A stretch of 64,000 bases of DNA from JAUWKC01 sp035527845 (GCA_035527845.1 DATKZT010000041.1:1-64000), one strand, 5' to 3'. Positions 1 through 9,257 are shown, counted from the stretch's first letter. Numbers and translations are program-made. The notes: generated from the sequence alone by a model not told the origin.

Positions 1-140
1 GCAGCTTTACAACAATCAGTGGATCATGGAACGCCTGGGCTATCGAACTCCCGCCCAGGCACGAAAAGATGCTTGCATTGCCGTGGAGATTGCCGCATGA
101 TTATCTACAAACCTGTGTCCAAAAAATCCAAGGCGGTACA
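1..140 (+). mobile_element. Right end of an IS3-family (IS150-group-like) insertion sequence
   Basis: Positions 2-100 encode the last 32 residues of an IS3-type DDE transposase in frame 2. They contain YNNQWIMERLGYRTP, which matches the usual YN..R.H..LGY.TP end of the rve integrase core, and stop at 98-100. The element appears to end at 140: on the minus strand the end reads TGTACCGCC, then TTTTTTGGACACAGG, and resembles from memory the IS150 terminal inverted repeat (TGTAC..., TTGGAC). The rest of the element lies outside the window. The terminal repeat also supplies the C-terminal codons of the interrupted minus-strand gene. Confidence 0.8.
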
Positions 141-749
141 ACCCCTATCTCTCAAATACTTGAGATAAATATATTTCCCTATCAGGGTATGAGCATGTTC
201 TATTGGGAGATTATACTTATTGCCAGTAAGCACTTCAGATAGTATTTCAAGGTTGGCCAGCAGATGGCGGTCAACTCGGCCCTCTACCGAGATCGGCCTC
301 CTCTTCCAGATGTCACCGGAGTCAATGGATTCAGATTTCAATGCAGAAAGTTTATCCAAAACTTCCTTGGCGTTTATAGCTACTTCCAGAACTCGTTCTT
401 TGTCACTTTGATTGCGTTTATACTCGAATCCAGAGTATAAACGGATATTCTTTGGGGTAACAACAATCAGAAAGGGAACGATGTTCTGGTTCCAGACTCT
501 TTTATGGATTTGTTCAGCCTTAGCTTCATTGTCAGCCTCACAGACATAAACTACCGGCGTAAGTGAACTAGTGGAGAGTTTATGCGGTGAATAAAGAAGT
601 GTGTAAACACCTTTTAAATTACAATGCTCTTCTTTTTCAGCCTGAGCAAAGAAAAAAGAATAGCCGTGATGTTCCTTGAGCCGCTCACCCTGTAAAAAGG
701 CCGGACTATCAGAATAACCTAACTTCTCAATAACCTGCCGGCTATGCAT
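105..749 (-). pseudogene. N-terminal part of a DNA methylase-like (type IIG/N-6 methylase) protein, truncated by the IS element
   Basis: The 214-residue product resembles the N-terminal region of Eco57I-like or type IIG methylase-endonucleases: a DUF4268/RE-like segment (VPFLIVVTPKNIRLYSGFEY) followed by the HTLIGKYIYLKYLRDRG helix that normally leads into the methylase core. No SAM-binding or NPPY motif is present, because native sequence ends at Gly203. The last 11 residues (CTALDFLDTGL) are encoded by the IS3 terminal repeat at 105-140, so this is an insertion-truncated gene and not a short protein. Family assignment is by eye and moderate. The truncation itself is clear from the junction at 140/141. 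Confidence 0.6.
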
Positions 750-985
750 CTTACACCATTGTTGAAGAAAAGCTTACAGAGACCATCGAACATTGTAAAG
801 AACCACCGTCTGCTGTCAAAGGAATAAGGAATTACGGGCTTTGATTCCCCACGGCTTTGGGGGAAGGATAGCAGAAGAGGGGGGGAAGGCAAGTAAATAA
901 AGGGGAAAGGCAGATGGAAAAAGGAAAAAACGGGGGGGAGTGAATGTCCAATATTGAACAAGGAAGGCCCAATTTGGAAGTATAA

Positions 986-1006
986 ATTCCGCATCCAGTG
1001 CGGAAT
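986..1006. repeat. Short palindromic interspersed-type repeat
   Basis: ATTCCGCA and TGCGGAAT form a perfect 8-bp stem around a 5-nt loop, followed directly by GACA. The ATTCC...GGAAT-GAC form resembles intergenic palindromes that are scattered in many genomes. A related ATTCC...GAGGAAT form occurs at 26367-26430. Confidence 0.5.
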
Positions 1007-1099
1007 GACAAGGGCGTTGCCGTGTCGGCGACGGCTAAAACCGGCTTGGGCGGGGAAGGCCGCGTCGCCAATCGTAAATCGTAAAATGTCAAAAAGGGC

Positions 1100-1127
1100 T
1101 TGCGGGTTGGGGCAAAAACTGTACTAT
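1100..1127 (+). promoter_or_regulatory. Candidate sigma70-type promoter for the EF-G-like gene
   Basis: TTGCGG (1100-1105) and TACTAT (1122-1127) are separated by 16 bp, about 60 bases upstream of the GTG start. The match is modest, and no other promoter-like pair is obvious nearby. Confidence 0.3.
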
Positions 1128-1187
1128 AGTGGGTTTTGGGGCACAGAATAGAAGAGTCAAGAACGAGAAAGAACTGGAGGTCCAGAA

Positions 1188-3218
1188 GTGGCTAACACGA
1201 GCGATATTCGCAATATCGTGCTTTTGGGGCACGCCGGGAGCGGGAAAACCAGCCTTGTGGAGTCGATGCTGCACAAGACGGGGGCGACCAACCGGCTGGG
1301 CTCGGTTGACGAGAAGACGAGCATCTGCGACTACTACGACGAGGAAAAGGAGCATCAGCACTCGATCCAGTCGGCGGTGGTCCACACCAACCACGGCGGC
1401 AAGCTGATCAACATCATCGACACGCCCGGCTCGCCGGATTTCGTGGGCCCGGCGATCATGGCGATTCCCGCGGCGGAAACGGCGATTGTGGTAATCAACG
1501 CGGCGGCGGGCATCGAAATCAACACGAGAAGGCTTTTCGAGCTGGCCTCGAACGCGCATCGCGCGCGAATCATCGTCATCAACAGGATTGACTCGGAGAA
1601 TACGGACCTGCCCCGGCTGCTCAAGGACATTCAGGAGAGCTTCGGCTCGCAGTGCCGCTGCGCGAATTTGCCCGCCGCTGATAAGTCATCGGTCATCGAC
1701 TGCATCGAGAACCGGAGCGGCGAGTCGCCGGTGATGGATGTGGCCGGCGCCCACACGGAGCTGATTGAAAGCGTCATCGAAGCGGACGACCAGCTAATGG
1801 AAAGCTACCTCGGCGGCGAAGAAATCTCCTCGGAAAGCATCGCCGGTGTGTTTGTCAAGGCGCTGAACGCCGGAACCGTCATTCCGATTGTTTTCACGAA
1901 CGCCCGCAGGGAGATTGGGGTAATCGAGCTGCTGGACCTGATTGCAAAATACACGCCTTCGCCGCAGCAGGCGAATCCGCCGCAGCTAATGGACGACGAT
2001 AACCTGGTTTCGTTGAAAGCCGACGCCGGCGGCCCCCTGGCGGGACTGGTCTTTCGTGTCGGTTTCGACCCACGCTCGAACATGAAGCAGGGCACTATCC
2101 GGCTCTTCAGCGGCACTCTCAAGTCGGACACGGGGCTGATGCGAGGCGACGAAAGAAGAACGATACGTCCCGGCCACCCGCTGAAGTCGCAGGGCGGCGA
2201 CAACAGCGAAATCGACGCCGGTGTTGCCGGGGACATCGTAACGCTCGCCAAGGTCGACGAGCTGAGAAACGGAGACCTCGTCCACGATGGAAGAATCTCC
2301 GGAAAGTTTCTTATGCCGCCCGTCCCTCAGCCGATGTATTCGCTGGCGCTGGAGCCGGCGACGAGAGGCGATGAGCAGAAAATAGGCGGCGCCCTGGAGA
2401 AGCTGACGGAGGAGGACCCGTGCCTGAAGGTCGCGCGTGACCAGCAGACCAACGAGCTGGTGGTGAGCGGACTTGGGGACCTGCACCTGCGGGTCATGCT
2501 CGAAAAGATGGACAAGCGCTTCAAGCTCTCGGTCAACACCAAGCAGCCGAAGATTCCCTACCGGGAAACGATTACCGCCAAGGCCGAGGGACACTACCGC
2601 CACAAGAAGCAGACCGGCGGGGCAGGTCAGTTCGGCGAAGTGTATCTGCGTGTTGAGCCGGGCGAAAGAAATTCCGATCCCTCACTCGATTTCAGCTGGG
2701 ACATCTTCGGCGCTTCGATCCCCGGCCAGTTCGAGCCCGCAGTGCACAAGGGCATAATGGACGTTATGCAAAAAGGCATAGTGGCGGGATTCCCGCTGCA
2801 GGATGTGAAAGTATCGGTTTATGATGGCAAGCACCATCCGGTGGATTCGAAGGAAGTGGCTTTCCGCGCCGCCGGCAAGGGCGCTTTTACCGACGCACTG
2901 GTCCAGGCAAAGCCGGTGCTGCTGGAGCCGATAGTCAATATGGAAATCACGGTGCCTGCCGAGAATATGGGCGACATCACGGGCGACCTGGCCGGCAAAC
3001 GCGGACGCATTGTCGGACAGGATATGCTGCCCGGAAATTTCGTGGTCATCAAGGCGCAGGTTCCGCTGGCGGAAGTAGCGCAGTACAACAGCCAGCTAAA
3101 GAGCGTGACGGGGGGTCGCGGCAGCTATGCGATGTCACTGAGTCACTACGAAGCCGTGCCGCCGAACGTCCAGAGTCAAATTGTGGCGGCACACGCGAAG
3201 GAAAAAGAGAGCGAATAA
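1188..3218 (+). CDS. EF-G-like translational GTPase (EF-G paralogue)
   Basis: This is a full-length (676 aa) EF-G-type protein of the FusA superfamily. The P-loop GHAGSGKT is at residues 14-21 and the G3 motif DTPGSPDF at 78-85. It is followed by domain II, the ribosome-binding EF-G domains III-V (KIPYRETI, HKKQTGGAGQFGEV) and the C-terminal EFG_C fold. Two GTPase motifs deviate. The catalytic His of the usual DTPGHVDF is Ser82, and the G4 motif NKxD is NRID. This suggests an EF-G-like paralogue rather than the housekeeping translocase, comparable to actinobacterial EF-G2 proteins that carry DTPGY. The GTG start is chosen because GGAGG lies 7 nt upstream. It is a single gene, with a BlaI-type gene downstream after a promoter gap. 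Confidence 0.85.
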   Translation: MANTSDIRNIVLLGHAGSGKTSLVESMLHKTGATNRLGSVDEKTSICDYYDEEKEHQHSIQSAVVHTNHGGKLINIIDTPGSPDFVGPAIMAIPAAETAIVVINAAAGIEINTRRLFELASNAHRARIIVINRIDSENTDLPRLLKDIQESFGSQCRCANLPAADKSSVIDCIENRSGESPVMDVAGAHTELIESVIEADDQLMESYLGGEEISSESIAGVFVKALNAGTVIPIVFTNARREIGVIELLDLIAKYTPSPQQANPPQLMDDDNLVSLKADAGGPLAGLVFRVGFDPRSNMKQGTIRLFSGTLKSDTGLMRGDERRTIRPGHPLKSQGGDNSEIDAGVAGDIVTLAKVDELRNGDLVHDGRISGKFLMPPVPQPMYSLALEPATRGDEQKIGGALEKLTEEDPCLKVARDQQTNELVVSGLGDLHLRVMLEKMDKRFKLSVNTKQPKIPYRETITAKAEGHYRHKKQTGGAGQFGEVYLRVEPGERNSDPSLDFSWDIFGASIPGQFEPAVHKGIMDVMQKGIVAGFPLQDVKVSVYDGKHHPVDSKEVAFRAAGKGAFTDALVQAKPVLLEPIVNMEITVPAENMGDITGDLAGKRGRIVGQDMLPGNFVVIKAQVPLAEVAQYNSQLKSVTGGRGSYAMSLSHYEAVPPNVQSQIVAAHAKEKESE

Positions 3219-3307
3219 CAGCCGCAGTCCCAATGAGCTGATTTTCTGCGTTTTTGAGCGAAAAAGCGGGTTCGGGGAAAATTTTTGAAATATTTTCGGT
3301 TTTACGC

Positions 3308-3336
3308 TTGACTATTCGTGTATAACCAAATAGATT
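3308..3336 (+). promoter_or_regulatory. Promoter of BlaI-M56 module 1
   Basis: TTGACT (3308-3313) and TAGATT (3331-3336) are spaced by 17 bp, 30 bp before the BlaI start. The spacer ACTATTCGTGTA partly resembles the dyad-like sequence in the promoter of module 2 (9192-9208), so it may be a BlaI-type operator. The operator part is weak. Confidence 0.5.
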
Positions 3337-3365
3337 TGCCTAAAACCGATTAAGGAGCAGCAGCT

Positions 3366-3797
3366 ATGGCAAAGTCGAATAAAGATAATCGCGGCGGGCG
3401 TAGAAAGGGACGCCCGGAACTGACCGAGGCCGAGTGGGCCGTGATGAAGATAGTCTGGGAGAACCAGCCTTGTGCGGCCGGGACGGTTCAGGAGATTCTG
3501 CAGGACAGCAGGAACTGGGCCTACGGCACCGTCAAGGGGGCGATGGATCGCATGGTGGAAAAAGGATTCCTCAGGGTCGAGCGGATTCGAAACCTCCAGC
3601 TTTTCAGTTCGGCCATAAGCCAGGCCCAGGCGCGAAAGACCGAGCTGAAGAAAACGCTCAAGCGGGCCTTCGACGGGGCGCTAACTCCGATGGTGCAGTT
3701 CTTAATTGAGAATGAGGACTTCTCGCCCGCTCAGCTAAAGCAAATCAGAAAATTCATACAGCAGGCTGAACGCAAAAAGAAAGGTCAGGACACATAA
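3366..3797 (+). CDS. BlaI/MecI/CopY-family transcriptional repressor (module 1)
   Basis: This 143-aa winged-helix repressor has the typical BlaI core ELTEAEWAVMKIVWE (res. 18-32), then the recognition-helix region WAYGTVKGAMDRMVEKGFL, and a C-terminal dimerisation helix pair. Family members bind operator dyads as dimers and are inactivated by proteolysis signalled by their M56 partner. The gene has a strong AAGGAG Shine-Dalgarno. The M56 gene starts 38 nt downstream, so the two form the usual blaI-blaR pair. The basic N-terminus (KDNRGGRRKGR) is an extension beyond the core fold. The target and inducer cannot be read from the sequence, and no beta-lactamase is nearby. Confidence 0.88.
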   Translation: MAKSNKDNRGGRRKGRPELTEAEWAVMKIVWENQPCAAGTVQEILQDSRNWAYGTVKGAMDRMVEKGFLRVERIRNLQLFSSAISQAQARKTELKKTLKRAFDGALTPMVQFLIENEDFSPAQLKQIRKFIQQAERKKKGQDT

Positions 3798-3835
3798 ATC
3801 ACCTAATATACACCCACATTAGGAGGATTACAAAG

Positions 3836-6673
3836 ATGATTTGTTCCTGCATTAACACCCTCAACAGTATCGGCTCGGATTTCTGTCGCTACGCCCTTAC
3901 AATGCTGATTCAGTCAAGCATCCTGATAGTGCTGCTGCTCGTTGCGGATTTGTTTTTGCGCAAACGCGTGCGCGCCGTCGTTCGCTACTGGCTTTGGATG
4001 CTGGTCTTTATCAAGCTGATTTTGCCGCCGACGTTGTATCTTCCAACGGGCATCGGCTGCTGGTTCGGCGATTACCTTTCCTCCGACTCGACTGTTGTTA
4101 ATATGTATGGCCCCCCTTTGGCCAATGTCAGCCCTGCGCCTGGCGATGCTATAAGTGGGCTTCCGCCCGCGGCCTTTGTAGAATCTCACGGTACAATTCC
4201 CGACTTGCCGGAGACCTTCACTGATACCGCTGCTCCGGTCGTTGTTGAAAGTACTCCTTTGCCACCTTTAACGTGGCAGGCCGGTCTCTTTCTCGGATGG
4301 CTCGTCGGCGTCCTCATCTTGGCAGGATTCGTAATAAGGCGCGTTCTGGTTATCAGGGACTATGTTGTCCGCGGCGAGGCGGCGCAGGGCCGTCTGACGG
4401 AACTGCTGAGTGAGTGTTGCGACCGGCTGCACATTCGCAGGAAGGTCGAGCTGAGGATTACTGAACAGGATATAAGTCCCGCTGCATACGGAGTGCTCAG
4501 ACCGAAGATTCTGCTATCGGCTTCGGCGCTTGGCAGCCTTTCGCCCGACCGCCTACGGACAATCCTGATTCATGAGCTTGCCCATATCAAGAGAGGCGAC
4601 TTGTGGATGAACCTCGCCCAGAGCGCGCTGCAGGTCGTCTATTTCTACAATCCGCTCGTTTGGTTAGCCAACGCCATTGTCCGGCGGGTCCGTGAGCAGG
4701 CCGTCGATGAGATGGTTTTGGTTTGTCTGGGTAACGAGCCGGCAGACTACAGCAGCACCTTAGTTGATATCGCGGAGCTTGCGCTGCCACACCCGTCTGC
4801 CGGCCTGCAATTGATAGGCGTCGTCGAATCGAGGAAGGCCCTTGCCCAGCGGGTAAAACATATTATGACCCGCCCCATCCCGAAGACGGCAAAGGTCGGC
4901 ATAATCGGATTAGCGGCTGTCGTCCTTATCGCCGCCGTCTTCTTGCCAATGGCGCGCGCCAAGGGACCGGCGCCGGCGGCGACTCCCGTAGCTACCAAAC
5001 AGCCCGAGCAGGCAGACCAGCAAATCACCGGCGCCGAACTGATGGAGGACAGCATGATTATTGACGGCCTGATGCCGGCTATCAAGCTGACGGTGGAAGG
5101 TCACCTTGGCGAGGAGAGCCCGAGGATTCCGAGAATACGCAACGAGCCGGGGCCGGGAGTACTCCACGGGATTATTACAGACAAGGGTGATACATCTGAG
5201 CACATGGCGGCCCTGTTCTTTGTGCCCGTTGAGAAGTGGCCGGGCAAAGCGCTGTTCTGGTACCTTGTGTACGTCAACGAGTCGTTCGAGATAACAGGGA
5301 TTCCGCCGGGGCAGTACTATCTATTTTCCGTCGAGGCCGGTAATCCTCAAAAAATCGATTCTGTTGGTTTGGCGGTGGACTGGCCCCAGCCCGTCAACAT
5401 TCGGGCCGATGGCAAGCCCGCAAAAGTCGAAATTGAAGTATCAGGCTGGCTGACCAAGAAGGTGTGTTCGTGGAATTTTCTGCCCTTCCTGCACGGGCTG
5501 GGGCACCTCAACGCCGAAAATATTCTCACCGAGCAATTGGGCCCCTTCGGCAGGGTAACAGAATCCGACGGCAGCCCACTGCCCTATGCTCAGGTCAACG
5601 TGCGGGGCCTTGAACATGACCACGAAGAGTGGGAAGTCGTCTCGGCGCCCGATGCACGAACAAATCAGCAGGGTTACTATGGGGTGGCACCTTTGAACCG
5701 TCCCTACTTCGTCAGCGCCATCGTTTACGAGCCCCTGAAGGCTATCCATGGCTGTCGGTGGCGGCATCTGAGGCGCAATGAAATCTTCGAAGGCAGGCAG
5801 GAAATCAATTTCCAATTCGCCCCCTGGCCGGCACAAGTTGCCGGCGGCGGCACAATTGAAGGAACTCTGGTGGATGCCGATGGTAAGCCGATACCATCTT
5901 TTACTCTGGATGTAAGCGGTAGCAGGCATCCCTCGGTATGGCCGGACGAGGTTAATGAGCCCTGGTCCCAGAGGTGGCGCATTCGGGCCGCCTTTGCCAA
6001 CGGCAAGTTCGCTATACATGACGTGCCGGCAGGTATTTGTGACATCAGAGTGGTAAGTCATAAGAGATCATCTGTCCGCCTACTGAGAGAGGCCACAAGG
6101 CAGGTCACCGTGGCTGCCGGTCAGAAGGTTGAGTTGAGATTCGAAGTTGAGGTGCTTAAGGCGGAGCAGAGGAGGCTCGCTGGTGCTTGGGAAACAGAAG
6201 GACCTCTCCCACCCTGGCCGGAGCTTAAGGTCGGCGAGCAGGCGCCGGCGTTCGAAATCCAAACCATTGACGGCAGGAAATGGGCCTTGACTGATTATCG
6301 CGGCAAGGTTGTCCTGCTTTGCTTCTGGCAGGCGCACCACCAGCCGACCGAGGTCCAGTTCCCCTACTTCAAATCGACCTGCGAGGCCTTTGGTGCGGAT
6401 GAGCGATTCGTAATGATGAGCCTGGTTAGAAAGGCAAGAAAATTAAAAGACCTGCAAGAGTATGTCACCAACTACGGCCTGAAATGGAACCACGCACTTA
6501 TGGACGACGAGGTTCAGCAGCAGTTGACCAGAGCCTACGGCGTGCAAAGGTGGCCCTCGGTAATCCTTATCGGCCCGGACGGCAAAATAGTCGCCAGAAA
6601 TCTCAAAGGAAATGCCATGAGCTGGGCCGTGGAAAAGACCCTCAAAACGTTACCTGCAAGAAGCCCAGAATAG
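3836..6673 (+). CDS. BlaR1-type M56 membrane metallopeptidase with C-terminal thioredoxin-like domain lacking CxxC
   Basis: This 945-aa membrane sensor-protease has TM helices at about 21-40, 51-70 and 148-168. The M56 zinc site is HELAH (246-250) with the downstream Glu in REQAVDE (287), and a fourth TM lies at about 355-375. In BlaR1/MecR1 proteins the cytoplasmic protease domain is activated by an extracellular sensor. Here the exported part is not a penicillin-binding domain. It has about 420 residues with carboxypeptidase-regulatory-like beta folds, ending in an AhpC/TlpA-like thioredoxin fold (797-945: VGEQAPAFEI, GKVVLLCFW, cis-Pro in RWPSVILIGPDG). The redox CxxC is replaced by AHHQ (833-836), so it is probably a binding rather than a catalytic domain. 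AGGAGG precedes the ATG, and the cognate BlaI is immediately upstream. Confidence 0.85.
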   Translation: MICSCINTLNSIGSDFCRYALTMLIQSSILIVLLLVADLFLRKRVRAVVRYWLWMLVFIKLILPPTLYLPTGIGCWFGDYLSSDSTVVNMYGPPLANVSPAPGDAISGLPPAAFVESHGTIPDLPETFTDTAAPVVVESTPLPPLTWQAGLFLGWLVGVLILAGFVIRRVLVIRDYVVRGEAAQGRLTELLSECCDRLHIRRKVELRITEQDISPAAYGVLRPKILLSASALGSLSPDRLRTILIHELAHIKRGDLWMNLAQSALQVVYFYNPLVWLANAIVRRVREQAVDEMVLVCLGNEPADYSSTLVDIAELALPHPSAGLQLIGVVESRKALAQRVKHIMTRPIPKTAKVGIIGLAAVVLIAAVFLPMARAKGPAPAATPVATKQPEQADQQITGAELMEDSMIIDGLMPAIKLTVEGHLGEESPRIPRIRNEPGPGVLHGIITDKGDTSEHMAALFFVPVEKWPGKALFWYLVYVNESFEITGIPPGQYYLFSVEAGNPQKIDSVGLAVDWPQPVNIRADGKPAKVEIEVSGWLTKKVCSWNFLPFLHGLGHLNAENILTEQLGPFGRVTESDGSPLPYAQVNVRGLEHDHEEWEVVSAPDARTNQQGYYGVAPLNRPYFVSAIVYEPLKAIHGCRWRHLRRNEIFEGRQEINFQFAPWPAQVAGGGTIEGTLVDADGKPIPSFTLDVSGSRHPSVWPDEVNEPWSQRWRIRAAFANGKFAIHDVPAGICDIRVVSHKRSSVRLLREATRQVTVAAGQKVELRFEVEVLKAEQRRLAGAWETEGPLPPWPELKVGEQAPAFEIQTIDGRKWALTDYRGKVVLLCFWQAHHQPTEVQFPYFKSTCEAFGADERFVMMSLVRKARKLKDLQEYVTNYGLKWNHALMDDEVQQQLTRAYGVQRWPSVILIGPDGKIVARNLKGNAMSWAVEKTLKTLPARSPE

Positions 6674-6834
6674 CTTAGCCTGCGGCTTGGCCTCGCGTGC
6701 GCCGGGCTCCCGGCTCTGCCTTACAGCCGGACGGTTTGTAGGAAAAAGACATACATACTTACGTCAAAGTCACAACTGTCAGGCCGGTGTCGAATATGCT
6801 CGGCAATTTCGCAAAGACTTAAACCGCTAACATG

Positions 6835-8457
6835 TCAACGTGCCCAAAATGTAACCTTTGCGCCATCGTCCATCGCGTTTTTAAGAAGTCTCTCGCCATC
6901 AAAGAAACCTGCCGAATGCTCCCTGCCGGTAAGAAGCTCCATGTCCGAGTCGGTAAGCAGCTCAATCTCCGTCTCGGTTGTCACTCTATCTCCTGCTTTG
7001 CTTTTCGCATACCACTGCCCTAAGGGGAGCCGAGTCAAATCTGTCCATTCGGCCCGCCAATACTCATCCTCTACCCACTCGTCAGTGTCCTTGTCTTTGT
7101 CAAACTCGAACCGCTTCACACAAATATAATCCCGCTCGGGATCAACGTACCAATCCCGCCGCTTGCCCATTTCTTCGTACCTAAGCAAAACACATCCCGG
7201 CGGCGTCCCTAGCTCATCCTCCAGCACCCACATAGGCCCCACGTTGGTGATATACGGCCACTGCTTGCGAATCGGTACAAGCGCATCAATCCAATCAGGA
7301 CCGCGGTCTCGAATGCTCAGACTGGCCCCGCGCCCTTCTGATGAATCCCATAAACCTTCGCCCGAATTGTATGAATACTCATACTCGCCGTCAAAGATAC
7401 ACAGATCAACAAGAGTCAGGTTATTTAACGCCCACTCGCGTATGCGGTGATTGCTTTCAGGAGCTTCTATGGGAAGTGGACTATTGTGATTAGCGTCTGT
7501 CTTGCCATAGGATTCACGGCGAAACTTGCCGTCATAACAATAGCTGATAGACAGTTCGTATTTGCTCTTCTCAATGATGCGCATTTTGCGCGGCAGCTGT
7601 CTTAGTGCTTCCTTCGCGGCATCTATGACTGCCTTGGCTGCCGGCTCTATAACGCCCCAATTCTCTACAACTGGCAGACCTTCCGGTGCGCCAAGATCGT
7701 AGATGCTCGAAGGTCCCGTCTGAGGGAATGAGAAATCACCGGTATCGAAATTATTTTCTTGCGGCCCTGAATACTTTCGAATCCGCATGGGCAGGCGCGT
7801 ATCCGGGTCCGCCCAAACCTGCTGAGCCAGCGAGCGGATACCGAGGGGCCCTACGTTATAACTATCAAATCGGACAACTTGCCGACCATCGATGGTATCG
7901 GTGGATTTCTCGACCGTTCTGTGAGCAAACTGCCCAAAACCGAAGTCATCCCAGTCACCTACCGCATACTCCCACGGCGTCTGAGGATATGGACGGGTGG
8001 AGAATGTCCGCTCGTGAATCTGCTCGCCATGGTTGCTGTGGTAGTATCGCCAGATGCCGTTGACGTGGTCGCGCATCCCGGCGTAGAAATTGCGGCCGTC
8101 CTCATCCTGCCGGCTATAAAAGCTCCGTCGCTCAGGCAGATTGGCCCATTCTTGGGCTCCACGCTCATAGCGAATAAGCACCCACGTTTTCGACTCTATC
8201 GATTTTTGAACATCAGCAAGTGTGATGGCGACAGGCCCCGCTATTGAGAACCACAGACACAGACCTATCAGCAGACAGGCTGCAATGCCAATACCTGATT
8301 TAACCAACGGCGGCAGGAAAACAGCGGAGGCGGCAGACTTGATCTGCCCCGCCTGTTCAATGGTTCGCATCCCCTTTTTCGTAACCGAAGGCTGCGCTCG
8401 CAGTAACTCACCGAGCACTTTAAGGTTATTTTCGATTTGTTCATCATGTTCTTTCAT
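6835..8457 (-). CDS. Membrane-anchored LolA-like partner (anti-sigma-like) of the ECF sigma factor
   Basis: The product has about 540 residues: an N-terminal cytoplasmic stretch of roughly 55, one TM helix (SGIGIAACLLIGLCLWFSIA) and a large exported beta-rich domain. The exported part resembles LolA-like proteins found after planctomycete ECF sigma genes, including the phrase SIYDLGAPEGLPVV. The start is set at the ATG at 8457, not the in-frame ATG seven codons earlier. The sigma stop and this start overlap as ATGA, and AGGAGAG lies just upstream, which implies translational coupling. The inferred role is to hold or signal to the sigma factor from the membrane; no classical ZAS anti-sigma motif was seen. 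The two peptide cassettes carry proteins of similar fold and topology. Confidence 0.65.
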   Translation of the reverse strand: MKEHDEQIENNLKVLGELLRAQPSVTKKGMRTIEQAGQIKSAASAVFLPPLVKSGIGIAACLLIGLCLWFSIAGPVAITLADVQKSIESKTWVLIRYERGAQEWANLPERRSFYSRQDEDGRNFYAGMRDHVNGIWRYYHSNHGEQIHERTFSTRPYPQTPWEYAVGDWDDFGFGQFAHRTVEKSTDTIDGRQVVRFDSYNVGPLGIRSLAQQVWADPDTRLPMRIRKYSGPQENNFDTGDFSFPQTGPSSIYDLGAPEGLPVVENWGVIEPAAKAVIDAAKEALRQLPRKMRIIEKSKYELSISYCYDGKFRRESYGKTDANHNSPLPIEAPESNHRIREWALNNLTLVDLCIFDGEYEYSYNSGEGLWDSSEGRGASLSIRDRGPDWIDALVPIRKQWPYITNVGPMWVLEDELGTPPGCVLLRYEEMGKRRDWYVDPERDYICVKRFEFDKDKDTDEWVEDEYWRAEWTDLTRLPLGQWYAKSKAGDRVTTETEIELLTDSDMELLTGREHSAGFFDGERLLKNAMDDGAKVTFWAR

Positions 8458-8981
8458 GTCGAACTCTCCTTTAACCATTTCTGTAAGCGTGCGCGGGCAC
8501 GCGACAGTCGCACAGTTACAGTACCCACTCGCTGGCCTGTTATTTCGCTAATCCTTTTTGCGGGGTGGTCGTCGAAATAATGAAGCATTACCACCGCCCG
8601 TTCATGTTTAGGCAGACGCATCACGGCATCGAGGAGCCGACGATTCGCCTCGTCAATGCTGCCGTCGTTCGATGCCCCGCTCGCCTGGGTTGCAAGACGC
8701 TCCACGTTTTGCCTGTGCCGGCTCCGGCGGCCCATTTGTATCGCCTCGCGACGAGCAATTCTTCGAATCCAGGAACCAAAGGCTGCCCCCCTTCGCAACC
8801 CATCCAGCTTCCTGTAGCCCTTGACAAACGCATCCTGGGCTGCGTCCTGCGCCGCGTCCCGGTTGCCAAGAACTGACATGGTTACCGCCAATACAGACCG
8901 CTCGTGACGTTCAAACAAACGCCCATAAGCCTGCCGGTCGCCAGCCAGGAACGCCTTTACCAGCTCCGAATCCGATTTCAT
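8454..8981 (-). CDS. ECF-type RNA polymerase sigma factor
   Basis: This sigma70-family protein of about 175 aa has region 2 (GDRQAYGRLFERH through QDAFVKGYRKLDGLRRGAAFGSWIRRIARREAI) and region 4 (LPKHERAVVMLHYFDDHPAKRISEITGQRVGTVTVRLSRARARLQKWL). Region 3 is absent, as expected for ECF sigmas. The start at 8981 (MKSDSEL) has AAGGA five bases upstream. An in-frame ATG two codons earlier and longer forms lack spacing for a ribosome site. The membrane partner gene overlaps the stop codon (ATGA). The pair is transcribed divergently from BlaI-M56 module 2. Confidence 0.88.
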   Translation of the reverse strand: MKSDSELVKAFLAGDRQAYGRLFERHERSVLAVTMSVLGNRDAAQDAAQDAFVKGYRKLDGLRRGAAFGSWIRRIARREAIQMGRRSRHRQNVERLATQASGASNDGSIDEANRRLLDAVMRLPKHERAVVMLHYFDDHPAKRISEITGQRVGTVTVRLSRARARLQKWLKESST

Positions 8982-9183
8982 ATACATCCTTAATGAGCAA
9001 AGAAACGCGCTTCTCATACACATAGAGGGTTCCGGTGGACATTTTGCAACCGGCAACCACAATCTTTTTCAAAATTTTGGGGGGGCGCCACAGAGTACAC
9101 ACAGCGACAGAGCACCACGGTGTCCTCGGCCGCCAACGCGTGAACGGGGCATGAAAAAATTTTCAGAAATTCCCATTTTTCTG

Positions 9184-9212
9184 TTGACAAATACTATGGG
9201 GTGTAGTACGTT
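9184..9212 (+). promoter_or_regulatory. Promoter with candidate BlaI operator for module 2
   Basis: TTGACA (9184-9189) is followed 17 bp later by a weak -10, TACGTT (9207-9212). Between and across them lies the imperfect dyad TACTAT-GGGGT-GTAGTA (9192-9208). It has the TAC...GTA symmetry of Bla/Mec operators and overlaps the -10, as autorepression would require. The repressor starts 46 nt downstream. Confidence 0.5.
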
Positions 9213-9257
9213 TGACCGAAGTAAGGGTTGATGAGCATTGATTCCGGAGATGAAAGA

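Larger units (their letters stand above)
750..1187. other. Intergenic region without a supported gene
   Basis: This low-complexity, G-rich stretch holds no convincing gene on either strand. It contains a small perfect hairpin repeat (986-1006) and a weak candidate promoter for the GTPase gene (1100-1127). The Shine-Dalgarno GGAGG at 1176-1180 belongs to the next gene. Confidence 0.5.
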
